Shown piece by piece: positions 1-4,988 of a stretch of DNA of 5,424 nucleotides; position 1 is the first letter of the stretch; each line of letters begins with the position of its first letter. The stretch is from Frankiales bacterium (GTDB lineage: Bacteria > Actinomycetota > Actinomycetes > JAFAQI01). The position numbers and the translations under genes are program-made. Under the pieces are notes generated by a model. The model was not told the DNA's origin, searched no databases, and worked only from the letters and a program-made list of their open reading frames with translations. The stretch spans positions 1-5,424 of the forward strand of contig JAFAQI010000159.1 in the NCBI GenBank assembly GCA_019246495.1, written 5' to 3'.

Positions 1-564
1 GACCTGGACGACTGGCGCGCACAGTTCGAGGTCAACCTGTTCGGCCACATCGCGATCACCCGATCACTGCTGCCCGCACTGCTGGCAAGCAAGGGCCGCA
101 TCGTCGACGTCGGGTCGATCGGGGGGCGGATGTCCTCACCCTTCATCACGCCCTACAACGCGTCGAAGTTCGCAATGCGCGCGTGGACGGACGGGCTGCG
201 GATGGAACTCGCGCCGCACGGTGTGAGCGTGACGTTGATCGAGCCCGGTTCGATCGACACCCCGTTGTGGCAGAAGGGCAACGAGCTCGCCGACGAGCAG
301 CTGGCGAAGCTGAGCACCGAGCAACGGGCGCGGTACGCGACGCAGATCAAAGGTGCGCGAAAGGCAGCCGACTTCGCCGCTGCGCACGGCATCCCGCCGG
401 AGCGCTGCGCGGCTGTGATCGAACAGGCGATGACCGCGCGCCGGCCGAAGGGGCGCTATCTGGTCGGGCGTGACGCACGGCTGCAGGCGGTCATGGCGAT
501 GCTTCCGGTGCGGTTGTCGGACCGCATGACGCAGACAATGCTGTCCCGGCTGGGCCGGGACTGA
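1..564 (+). CDS. Short-chain dehydrogenase/reductase (SDR), 5'-truncated by the window edge
   Basis: NAD(P)-dependent oxidoreductase of the classical SDR superfamily; the substrate cannot be read from sequence. The frame is open from base 1, giving 187 residues before TGA at 562-564. The N-terminal part with the glycine-rich cofactor motif lies outside the window, which fits a family length of about 250-280 residues. The catalytic set is visible: Asn at codon 12 (EVNLFGH), Ser at codon 39 (VDVGSIGG), Tyr at codon 52 and Lys at codon 56 (YNASK). The Ser-Tyr gap of 13 is normal for classical SDRs. The PG segment after the active site (IEPGSIDTPLW, codons 80-90) is also typical. The C-terminal tail, with GRYLVG followed by a helix, resembles membrane-associated or lipid/retinol-type SDRs, but that is only an impression. 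An internal ATG at 130 is not the start, because homology runs upstream of it. The aminotransferase begins 8 bp downstream. Confidence 0.93.
   Translation, partial: DLDDWRAQFEVNLFGHIAITRSLLPALLASKGRIVDVGSIGGRMSSPFITPYNASKFAMRAWTDGLRMELAPHGVSVTLIEPGSIDTPLWQKGNELADEQLAKLSTEQRARYATQIKGARKAADFAAAHGIPPERCAAVIEQAMTARRPKGRYLVGRDARLQAVMAMLPVRLSDRMTQTMLSRLGRD
543..561 (+). repeat. Perfect GC-rich hairpin at the end of the SDR gene
   Basis: Bases 543-550 are the exact reverse complement of 554-561, giving an 8-bp stem with a 3-nt TGG loop. It lies in the last codons of the SDR gene, directly before its TGA, and ends 11 nt before the aminotransferase ATG. No T-run follows, so it is not a classical intrinsic terminator. 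It could act as a U-less actinobacterial terminator, a processing site, or a structure that hides the GGGA at 557-560 from ribosomes. It could also be chance in GC-rich coding DNA. Confidence 0.4.
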
Positions 565-572
565 CGGCAACC

Positions 573-1769
573 ATGGGCCGCCCCCTGTCCGATCCGCTCG
601 TCGAGCGGATGCGCGGTTTCGGTACGACGATCTTCGCGGAGATGACAGCTCTCGCGCACCAGACGGGCGCGGTCAACCTGGGTCAGGGCTTTCCGGACAC
701 GGACGGGCCCAACGCGATGCTCGAGCAGGCGGTCGAGGCCATCCGCGGCGGCCTCAACCAATATCCGCCGGGCCCTGGCCTGCCGCCGCTGCGGCAGGCG
801 ATCGCGGCGCACCGCAAGCACCGCTACGGCTTGTCCTACGACCCCGACACGGAGGTCTTCGTCACGGTCGGCGCGACCGAGGCGATCAGCGCCAGCATCC
901 TCGCGTTGTGCGAAGCGGGCGACGAGGTCGTCGTCCTCGAGCCCTACTACGACTCCTACGCGGCCGTCATCGCTCTCGCCGGCGCCGTACGCCGTCCTGT
1001 GCCGTTGCGGCCGACGGCGCCGGGCGGCCGTTTCACGTTCGACCCGGACGAGCTGCGCGCGGCGATCACGGCGAACACCCGCGTCATCTTGCTCAACTCG
1101 CCGCACAACCCGACCGGCACCGTGCTGTCACGCGCCGAGCTTCAGCACATCGCCGATGTTGCAGTCGACCGCGACCTCATCGTCGTCACGGACGAGGTCT
1201 ATGAGCACCTCACGTTCGACGGTGTCGAACACGTCCCGATCGCGAGCCTTCCCGGCATGCGCGAGCGGACGGTGTCGATCTCGAGTGCCGGCAAGACGTT
1301 CAGCGTCACGGGTTGGAAGATCGGCTGGGTGTGCGCACCGACGCAGTTCATCCGCGCGGTGACGACGGTGAAGCAGTTCACCACCTTCACTTCCGCGGGC
1401 GCGTTCCAGCTCGCGGTTGCACACGGGCTGTCGCGCGAGATGGAGTGGGTCGAAGCTCTCCGCTCGTCGCTGCAGCTCCGCCGCGACCGCCTCGCTGACG
1501 GTCTCGCCCGCGTCGGGCTCACCGTGCACGTACCGCAGGCGACGTACTTCGTCCTCGCCGACGTCCGCGCGCTTGGCATCGACGATGGCGAGGCGTTCGC
1601 CCGCACCCTGCCGCACGAGGGCGGCGTCGTCGGCATCCCGACCGCCGTGTTCTGCGACAACGCCGAGGTCGGCCGGCCCTACGTGCGGTTCGCGTTCTGC
1701 AAACGCGACGACGTTCTCGACGAGGCGGTGTCTCGTCTCGTTTCCTACGCTGGGCGGCACCCCTCGTAG
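573..1769 (+). CDS. Class I/II PLP-dependent aminotransferase (Rv0858c/DapC-like)
   Basis: Cytosolic fold-type I transaminase that moves an amino group between an amino acid and a 2-oxoacid through pyridoxal phosphate. All 398 residues are present, a normal length. Landmarks: an N-terminal VNLGQGFPD stretch (34-42) shared with the kynurenine/methionine/DapC-like subgroup, YPPGPG (64-69), a PLP-phosphate-side GATEAI (100-105), SPHNPTG with Asn179 (176-182), DEVY with Asp207 and Tyr210, the Schiff-base lysine Lys241 in SSAGKTF, and substrate-carboxylate Arg372 in YVRFAFCKRDD. From memory the sequence tracks M. tuberculosis Rv0858c, described as N-succinyldiaminopimelate aminotransferase of lysine/DAP synthesis. 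Substrate assignment in this subgroup is weak, so methionine or kynurenine transamination remains possible and no symbol is given. ATG 573 has only a weak upstream GACGG, but it follows the SDR stop by 8 bp, which fits translational coupling. TAG ends it at 1767-1769. Confidence 0.93.
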   Translation: MGRPLSDPLVERMRGFGTTIFAEMTALAHQTGAVNLGQGFPDTDGPNAMLEQAVEAIRGGLNQYPPGPGLPPLRQAIAAHRKHRYGLSYDPDTEVFVTVGATEAISASILALCEAGDEVVVLEPYYDSYAAVIALAGAVRRPVPLRPTAPGGRFTFDPDELRAAITANTRVILLNSPHNPTGTVLSRAELQHIADVAVDRDLIVVTDEVYEHLTFDGVEHVPIASLPGMRERTVSISSAGKTFSVTGWKIGWVCAPTQFIRAVTTVKQFTTFTSAGAFQLAVAHGLSREMEWVEALRSSLQLRRDRLADGLARVGLTVHVPQATYFVLADVRALGIDDGEAFARTLPHEGGVVGIPTAVFCDNAEVGRPYVRFAFCKRDDVLDEAVSRLVSYAGRHPS

Positions 1770-1771
1770 GG
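1768..1771 (+). promoter_or_regulatory. Ribosome binding site of sppA overlapping the upstream stop
   Basis: AGGG at 1768-1771, continuing into TGGGG, lies 7 nt before ATG 1779 and begins inside the TAG stop of the aminotransferase. A GTG at 1776 is in the same frame but would leave only 4 nt, so ATG 1779 is preferred. CACCC (1758-1762) can pair with GGGTG (1769-1773), a short 5-bp stem that could cover this site until a ribosome finishing the upstream gene opens it. Confidence 0.55.
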
Positions 1772-1778
1772 TGGGGTG

Positions 1779-3479
1779 ATGGCCTTCCGATCCGCCGGCA
1801 AAGCGCCGCTGCTGCTCGAGCTCGACCTCACCCAACACCTCGTCGAACACGAGCCGGACGACCCGCTGGCGAAGCTGCGTTCGCGTGGCAAGCCGCGGTT
1901 GCGGCCGGTCCTGCGCGCGCTGCACGAGGCGGCGTCGGACAGCCGCGTGGTCGGTCTGGTGGCCAAGGTCGGCGACCCGTCGATGTCGCTGGCACGTGCC
2001 CAGGAGCTGCGCGACGCGGTCATCGCGTTCGCGGCCAGCGGGAAGCCGACGGTCGCCTGGGCCGACACGTTCGGCGAGTCGACCAACGCGTCCATCGCGT
2101 GTTACCTCGCAAGCGGCTTCGGCGAGACCTGGCTCCAGCCGACCGGGGAATACAACCTGCTCGGCGTCGCCGCCGAGGTGTCGTTCATGCGCGGCGTGTT
2201 CGACAACGTCGGCGTGGAGCCGGAGTTCGGCCAGCGCTACGAGTACAAGAACGCCGCCGACCGCCTCGTGCAGAAGGACTTCACCGAGGCCCACCGCGAA
2301 TCCGCCGACCGGCTGGCCGAAGCCGCTTGGGAGCAGATCGCGGCCGCCATCGCAAAGGCGCGCGGCATCGACGTCGCCAACGTCGAGGCGGCCCGCGACA
2401 AGGCCCCGCTGTTTCCCGACGAGGCACTCGCGGCCGGTCTCGTCGACCGTCTCGGTTATCGCGACGAGGTCTATCGCGAAATCCGGCGACGCATCGGCGG
2501 CGACGTTCAGCTGCTCTACGCCGACAAGTGGGCGCCACCGACGTCGCCGGTCAAGCGCATCGCAACCAAAGTGCATCAACGCAACGAGCCGGGTGTTGCA
2601 CTCGTCGAGGGCTACGGGCCGATCGTCACCGGCCGGTCCCGGCGAATTCCGTTGCAAGGGCAGGCAATGGGCGGCGACACGGTCGCCGCAGCAATCCGCG
2701 CCGCGGTCCGCGATGAGAAGACGAAGGCCATCGTCTTCCGCGTCGACTCCCCCGGCGGCTCGGCCGTCGCGTCCGACGTCGTGTGGCGTGAGGTCGGCTG
2801 CGCGCGCGAGGCCGGCAAGCCGGTCGTCGTGTCAATGGGCGCCGTCGCGGGATCCGGCGGCTACTACGTCTCGTGCCAGGCCGACGCGATCGTCGCTGAA
2901 CCCGGCACCCTCACCGGTTCGATCGGCGTACTCGGCGGCAAGTTCGTCACCCGCGCGCTGACCGACCGCATCGGCCTGAACCGCGGCAGCGTTGCGCACG
3001 GTCGGCAGGCCCGCATGTACTCGACCCAGCAGGGCTTCTCCGACGGCGAGCGCGAGCGGCTCGAGGCCTGGCTCGACCGCGTGTACGACGACTTCACCGG
3101 CAAGGTCTCCGCCGGTCGCAAGCTCACCCGCGAGCAGGTCCACGAAGTCGCCCGCGGCCGGGTCTGGATCGGCGCCGACGCGGCCGAGCGGGGGCTCGTC
3201 GACTCGCTCGGCGGGCTGCGGGACGCCGTACAGCTCGCGCGCAGCAAGGCGGGTCTTCCGGACGACGCGCCACTGCGTCCGGCGGTGAGCGTTGCGCCGC
3301 TCGCCCGGCTGAAGCCGCCGAGGTCGAGTGAAGACCCGCGGGCCGCGGCTTCGCTGTCGGTAGCCGCGACCACCACGGATCTGTGGTCGGCCGGATGGGG
3401 CGAGTTCGCGAGTCTCGCCCGGTCCCTCGGCCTGCCCGGCGCCGGCCCGCTGACGATGCTGTCGGTCCGGCTCAGCTGA
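1779..3479 (+). CDS. sppA: Signal peptide peptidase SppA, long (67K-type) form, peptidase family S49
   Basis: Serine protease that in known members degrades signal peptides left in the membrane after secretion, using a Ser-Lys dyad. The 566 residues carry two related ClpP/crotonase-like domains (about 50-235 and 270-485), the layout of the long E. coli type (about 618 residues). The dyad is readable: Lys157 in YEYKNAADR, matching E. coli Lys209, and Ser359 in AVAGSGGYYVS, matching E. coli Ser409. The separations are 202 here and 200 in E. coli. Other hallmarks are RVDSPGGSAVAS (321-332) and the TLTGSIGVLGGKFV segment (377-390). Residues 490-566 form a less conserved, Pro/Ala-rich tail. Unlike E. 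coli SppA, I see no N-terminal transmembrane helix: the start is polar and leads directly into LLLELDL. That suggests a soluble or peripheral enzyme, as I recall for some actinobacterial homologues. The gene follows the aminotransferase by 9 bp. Its stop lies in the 13-bp repeat array. Confidence 0.95.
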   Translation: MAFRSAGKAPLLLELDLTQHLVEHEPDDPLAKLRSRGKPRLRPVLRALHEAASDSRVVGLVAKVGDPSMSLARAQELRDAVIAFAASGKPTVAWADTFGESTNASIACYLASGFGETWLQPTGEYNLLGVAAEVSFMRGVFDNVGVEPEFGQRYEYKNAADRLVQKDFTEAHRESADRLAEAAWEQIAAAIAKARGIDVANVEAARDKAPLFPDEALAAGLVDRLGYRDEVYREIRRRIGGDVQLLYADKWAPPTSPVKRIATKVHQRNEPGVALVEGYGPIVTGRSRRIPLQGQAMGGDTVAAAIRAAVRDEKTKAIVFRVDSPGGSAVASDVVWREVGCAREAGKPVVVSMGAVAGSGGYYVSCQADAIVAEPGTLTGSIGVLGGKFVTRALTDRIGLNRGSVAHGRQARMYSTQQGFSDGERERLEAWLDRVYDDFTGKVSAGRKLTREQVHEVARGRVWIGADAAERGLVDSLGGLRDAVQLARSKAGLPDDAPLRPAVSVAPLARLKPPRSSEDPRAAASLSVAATTTDLWSAGWGEFASLARSLGLPGAGPLTMLSVRLS

Positions 3480-3505
3480 GGCTTTCAGCTGAGGCTTTCA
3501 GCTGA
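3471..3505. terminator. Possible bidirectional hairpin terminator between convergent genes
   Basis: Because the repeat core is palindromic, copies can pair with each other. Bases 3471-3479 are the exact reverse complement of 3485-3493, a 9-bp stem with a 5-nt loop GGCTT. Alternatively, 3485-3492 pairs with 3498-3505, an 8-bp stem with the same loop. Both hairpins also form in the opposite transcript. There is no T-run on either side, so a U-less terminator is only inferred. The position, in an 18-bp gap between tail-to-tail genes, is where one is expected. Confidence 0.45.
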
Positions 3506-3506
3506 G
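3472..3506. repeat. 13-bp direct tandem repeat, about 2.7 copies, carrying the stop codons of both convergent genes
   Basis: The unit TCAGCTGAGGCTT occurs at 3472-3484 and 3485-3497, followed by a partial third copy, TCAGCTGAG, at 3498-3506, with no mismatches. The core TCAGCTGA is its own reverse complement, so each copy provides a TGA on either strand. The sppA stop (3477-3479) is in copy 1 and the flavodoxin stop (3500-3498 on the minus strand) is in copy 3. Both proteins therefore end in Leu-Ser. The exact identity points to recent slippage or duplication. Confidence 0.95.
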
Positions 3507-3953
3507 CGTCGCCGCGAGCGTTGCGGCCAGGTCATGCACGGCCTCGCGTTCCTCTGCTTGCGGTGCACCGGCGACGGTGACCACAGGCGCGACGGCCCGC
3601 CACTTGAGGCCGGTCGTGATCGACTCGATTGCGCGCACCGCTCCGGTCACGTCGAGGTTGCCGTGCACCCAGGCGGCGAACGGCCGGCCGCGCGTCGCCT
3701 CCAGGCACGGGTAGTAGATCGTGTCGAAGTAGTGCTTGAGCGCTCCGGAGACATAGCCGATGTTCGCCGGCGTCGCGAGCAGGTAGCCGTCGGCCTCGAG
3801 CGTCTCGACCACCGATGCGACGAGCGCCGGCCGGACCACGACGTCGATCGATCCGTCGTTCACCTGCGGGTCGCGCGCGCCGGCCAGCGCGGCTTCGAGC
3901 AGCTCCTGCGTCGCCGGCGACGGCGTGTGATGAACGACGAGCAGGCGAGCCAC
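3498..3953 (-). CDS. Flavodoxin-family (FMN-binding) protein
   Basis: A 151-residue cytosolic protein with a flavodoxin-like fold, likely an FMN-binding electron carrier or NAD(P)H-dependent reductase; partner and substrate are unknown. Evidence, numbering from GTG 3953: first strand and phosphate loop ARLLVVHHTPSPATQ (2-16), and an isoalloxazine-side loop with helix, TPANIGYVSGALKHYFD (61-77), very close to the pattern of WrbA/NADPH-FMN-reductase relatives. A third stretch, AWVHGNLDVTGAVRAIE (94-110), fits the third flavin loop region. The length suits a compact member. The frame extends upstream to an ATG at 4037, but that stretch is arginine-rich, overlaps the preceding gene by 76 bp, and precedes the natural first beta-strand, so GTG 3953 is chosen. 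No purine-rich ribosome site precedes it. The 8-bp gap from the upstream stop suggests coupling. It ends in the 13-bp repeat array, tail to tail with sppA. Confidence 0.87.
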   Translation of the reverse strand: MARLLVVHHTPSPATQELLEAALAGARDPQVNDGSIDVVVRPALVASVVETLEADGYLLATPANIGYVSGALKHYFDTIYYPCLEATRGRPFAAWVHGNLDVTGAVRAIESITTGLKWRAVAPVVTVAGAPQAEEREAVHDLAATLAATLS

Positions 3954-3961
3954 GAGAAGGG

Positions 3962-4432
3962 TCAGTCGCCGGTGTAGTCCGGCCACGGCAGTGGCGGCTC
4001 GCCGGAGATCTGCCGGGTGAACTCGTCGAGGAACCATCGGCGGAACCGCACCTGGTCCGGCGGGGTCGCGAGGGTCAGCAGGTGCTGGCCGCGACGGCAG
4101 TACTCATCGGCCTCGTCGAGAAGGTCGCCCAGATGCTTCACCGCCGCGGACACGTCGCTCGGCAGCTCGTAGACCAGATCGATCGACTCCTGGCCAGCGG
4201 CGGCGGCCTCGGCGAACTGCCGCTCGTTGTCGGCGGAGAAACCGCCGTACTGCACCGTCAGCTCTTCGATCAGTGCGGTCAGGCGGTGCGGCACGTCATG
4301 GCCAGACTCGCCCCGCTCCGCCTGCGTGGCGATGAGGACGAACTCGCGCTGGAGCTCGTCGCTGTGCTCCTGCGACTTCATCCAGAGCTTGACCGGGGCC
4401 TGACGAATGTGGATCTGGGCGAGGTCGGTCAC
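3962..4432 (-). CDS. Uncharacterised, probably helical protein coupled to the RsbW-like ATP-binding protein
   Basis: I do not recognise a named family with certainty. From GTG 4432 it has 156 residues and no signal peptide or membrane segment. It appears largely alpha-helical and acidic: helices at about 13-40 (VKLWMKSQEHSDELQREF), 45-62, 67-88 and 92-120, then a conserved-looking tail with RFRRWFLDEFTRQ (129-141) and PPLPWPDY (146-153). I recall similar tails in small actinobacterial hypothetical proteins encoded beside HATPase_c_2 ATP-binding proteins, but cannot verify this here. The GTG start overlaps the TGA of the ATP-binding gene (GTGA, 4432-4429), which indicates translational coupling and probably joint function, such as an anti-sigma partner, antagonist or sensor. 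The frame is open upstream to an ATG at 4570, but that arginine-rich extension lies inside the neighbouring gene and is rejected. The flavodoxin gene follows after 8 bp. Confidence 0.82.
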   Translation of the reverse strand: MTDLAQIHIRQAPVKLWMKSQEHSDELQREFVLIATQAERGESGHDVPHRLTALIEELTVQYGGFSADNERQFAEAAAAGQESIDLVYELPSDVSAAVKHLGDLLDEADEYCRRGQHLLTLATPPDQVRFRRWFLDEFTRQISGEPPLPWPDYTGD

Positions 4433-4917
4433 GCGGCATCCAGCAGTCGCAGACACAGCGACGGACCGGGGCGGGCGTCTGCGACGTCGCTCTCCCCTTC
4501 GTCGAAGGCCGCGAGGTCGACGGTCCACTCCTCGCTCTGCGCGCCGGCGCCCGGAGCGACCTCGAACCACACCTGCTTGCCTTCGTCAGTGCGCTCCACG
4601 CCCCACGAACGGCAGATGCTCTGTACGACGCGAAGGCCGCGACCGGTCGTTGCCTCGGCGGCGTAGTCGCGCTGGATGGGCAGCTTCGGCGAGAAATCGC
4701 GGACGCAGACGGTGAGGACCTCGCCCTTCCAGTTCACGTGCACCTCGAAATCGGTGCGCGCATGAATGACGGCGTTGGTGGCCAGCTCGGTCAGCCCCTG
4801 AGTCGCCGCGAACTCGAGCTCGTCCAGATCCCAGTCGTGCAGCAAGGCACGCAGACGGCGGCGGGATTCTCCGACGCTCTGCGGGTTCGGCGGCAGCCGG
4901 AAATCTGCCGAGGGCAT
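4429..4917 (-). CDS. RsbW-like ATP-binding protein (HATPase_c_2 anti-sigma-type serine kinase)
   Basis: A 162-residue cytosolic protein with a GHKL ATPase fold like RsbW/SpoIIAB. Family members bind a sigma factor or phosphorylate a STAS-domain antagonist; many actinobacterial ones have unknown targets. From ATG 4917: N-terminal PPNPQSVGESRRRLRALL (9-26), N-box LTELATNAVIHA with Glu44 and Asn48 (42-53), G1 box VRDFSP with Asp74 (72-77), and G2 box TTGRGLRVVQ (90-99), followed by SWGVERT and KQVWFEV (114-120). The ATP site therefore looks intact. Residues 121-162 form an acidic extension (SEEWTVDLAAFDEGESDVAD) ending in LCLRLLDAA, beyond the usual catalytic domain. The frame stays open far upstream, but that part is arginine-rich and overlaps the divergent gene, so ATG 4917 is taken as the start. 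No clear ribosome site precedes it. No sigma factor, STAS protein or phosphatase gene lies in the window. Confidence 0.9.
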   Translation of the reverse strand: MPSADFRLPPNPQSVGESRRRLRALLHDWDLDELEFAATQGLTELATNAVIHARTDFEVHVNWKGEVLTVCVRDFSPKLPIQRDYAAEATTGRGLRVVQSICRSWGVERTDEGKQVWFEVAPGAGAQSEEWTVDLAAFDEGESDVADARPGPSLCLRLLDAA

Positions 4918-4923
4918 GGCGGC

Positions 4924-4929
4924 ATCGTA
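4924..4929 (-). promoter_or_regulatory. Candidate -10 element for a leaderless transcript of the ATP-binding gene
   Basis: Read on the minus strand, TACGAT (4929 to 4924) fits the actinobacterial TANNNT -10 pattern. Its last base is followed by 6 nt and then the ATG at 4917, so a normal start-site distance would place transcription initiation at or next to the A of the ATG. The absence of a ribosome binding site agrees with a leaderless mRNA. No convincing -35 hexamer is seen at 17-18 nt, which is common in these bacteria but weakens the case. Confidence 0.35.
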
Positions 4930-4973
4930 AGCGGCCGCGGTGTCTCGCGCAGCGATGGGTGCCACGGCGCGTC

Positions 4974-4979
4974 GGAGAG
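4974..4979 (+). promoter_or_regulatory. Ribosome binding site of the lysozyme-like gene
   Basis: GGAGAG at 4974-4979 ends 9 nt before ATG 4989, a normal Shine-Dalgarno spacing. It decides between two nearby ATGs: the one at 4981 is out of frame with the conserved protein and too close to the site. Confidence 0.7.
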
Positions 4980-4988
4980 AATGCGCGG

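Noticed and set aside
456..1106. Open frame of 216 codons on the minus strand over the SDR end and the aminotransferase start
   Set aside because: It is fully antisense to two well-supported genes, with low-complexity Arg/Asp-rich sequence and no motif.
1128..2657. Open frame of 509 codons on the minus strand, antisense to the aminotransferase and sppA
   Set aside because: It lies opposite two genes with clear catalytic motifs, spans their junction, is rich in Arg, Asp, Val and Gly with no recognisable domain, and is the kind of long antisense frame that GC-rich third positions produce.
1885..2961. Open frame of 358 codons on the plus strand in another frame of sppA
   Set aside because: Composition is Ser/Arg/Pro-rich with no domain, while the overlapping frame encodes SppA with its catalytic dyad.
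3472..3506. CRISPR array or attachment site at the short tandem repeats
   Set aside because: The units are only 13 bp and contiguous without spacers, and there is no integrase, cas gene or tRNA nearby.
3954..4037. N-terminal extension of the flavodoxin frame to an ATG at 4037
   Set aside because: It would overlap the helical protein gene by 76 bp and add a segment before the first beta-strand, where flavodoxin-fold proteins normally begin.
3815..4666. Open frame of 283 codons on the plus strand across the flavodoxin, helical and ATP-binding genes
   Set aside because: It crosses three minus-strand genes, two with clear family motifs and all with tight coupling; the translation shows no recognisable fold.
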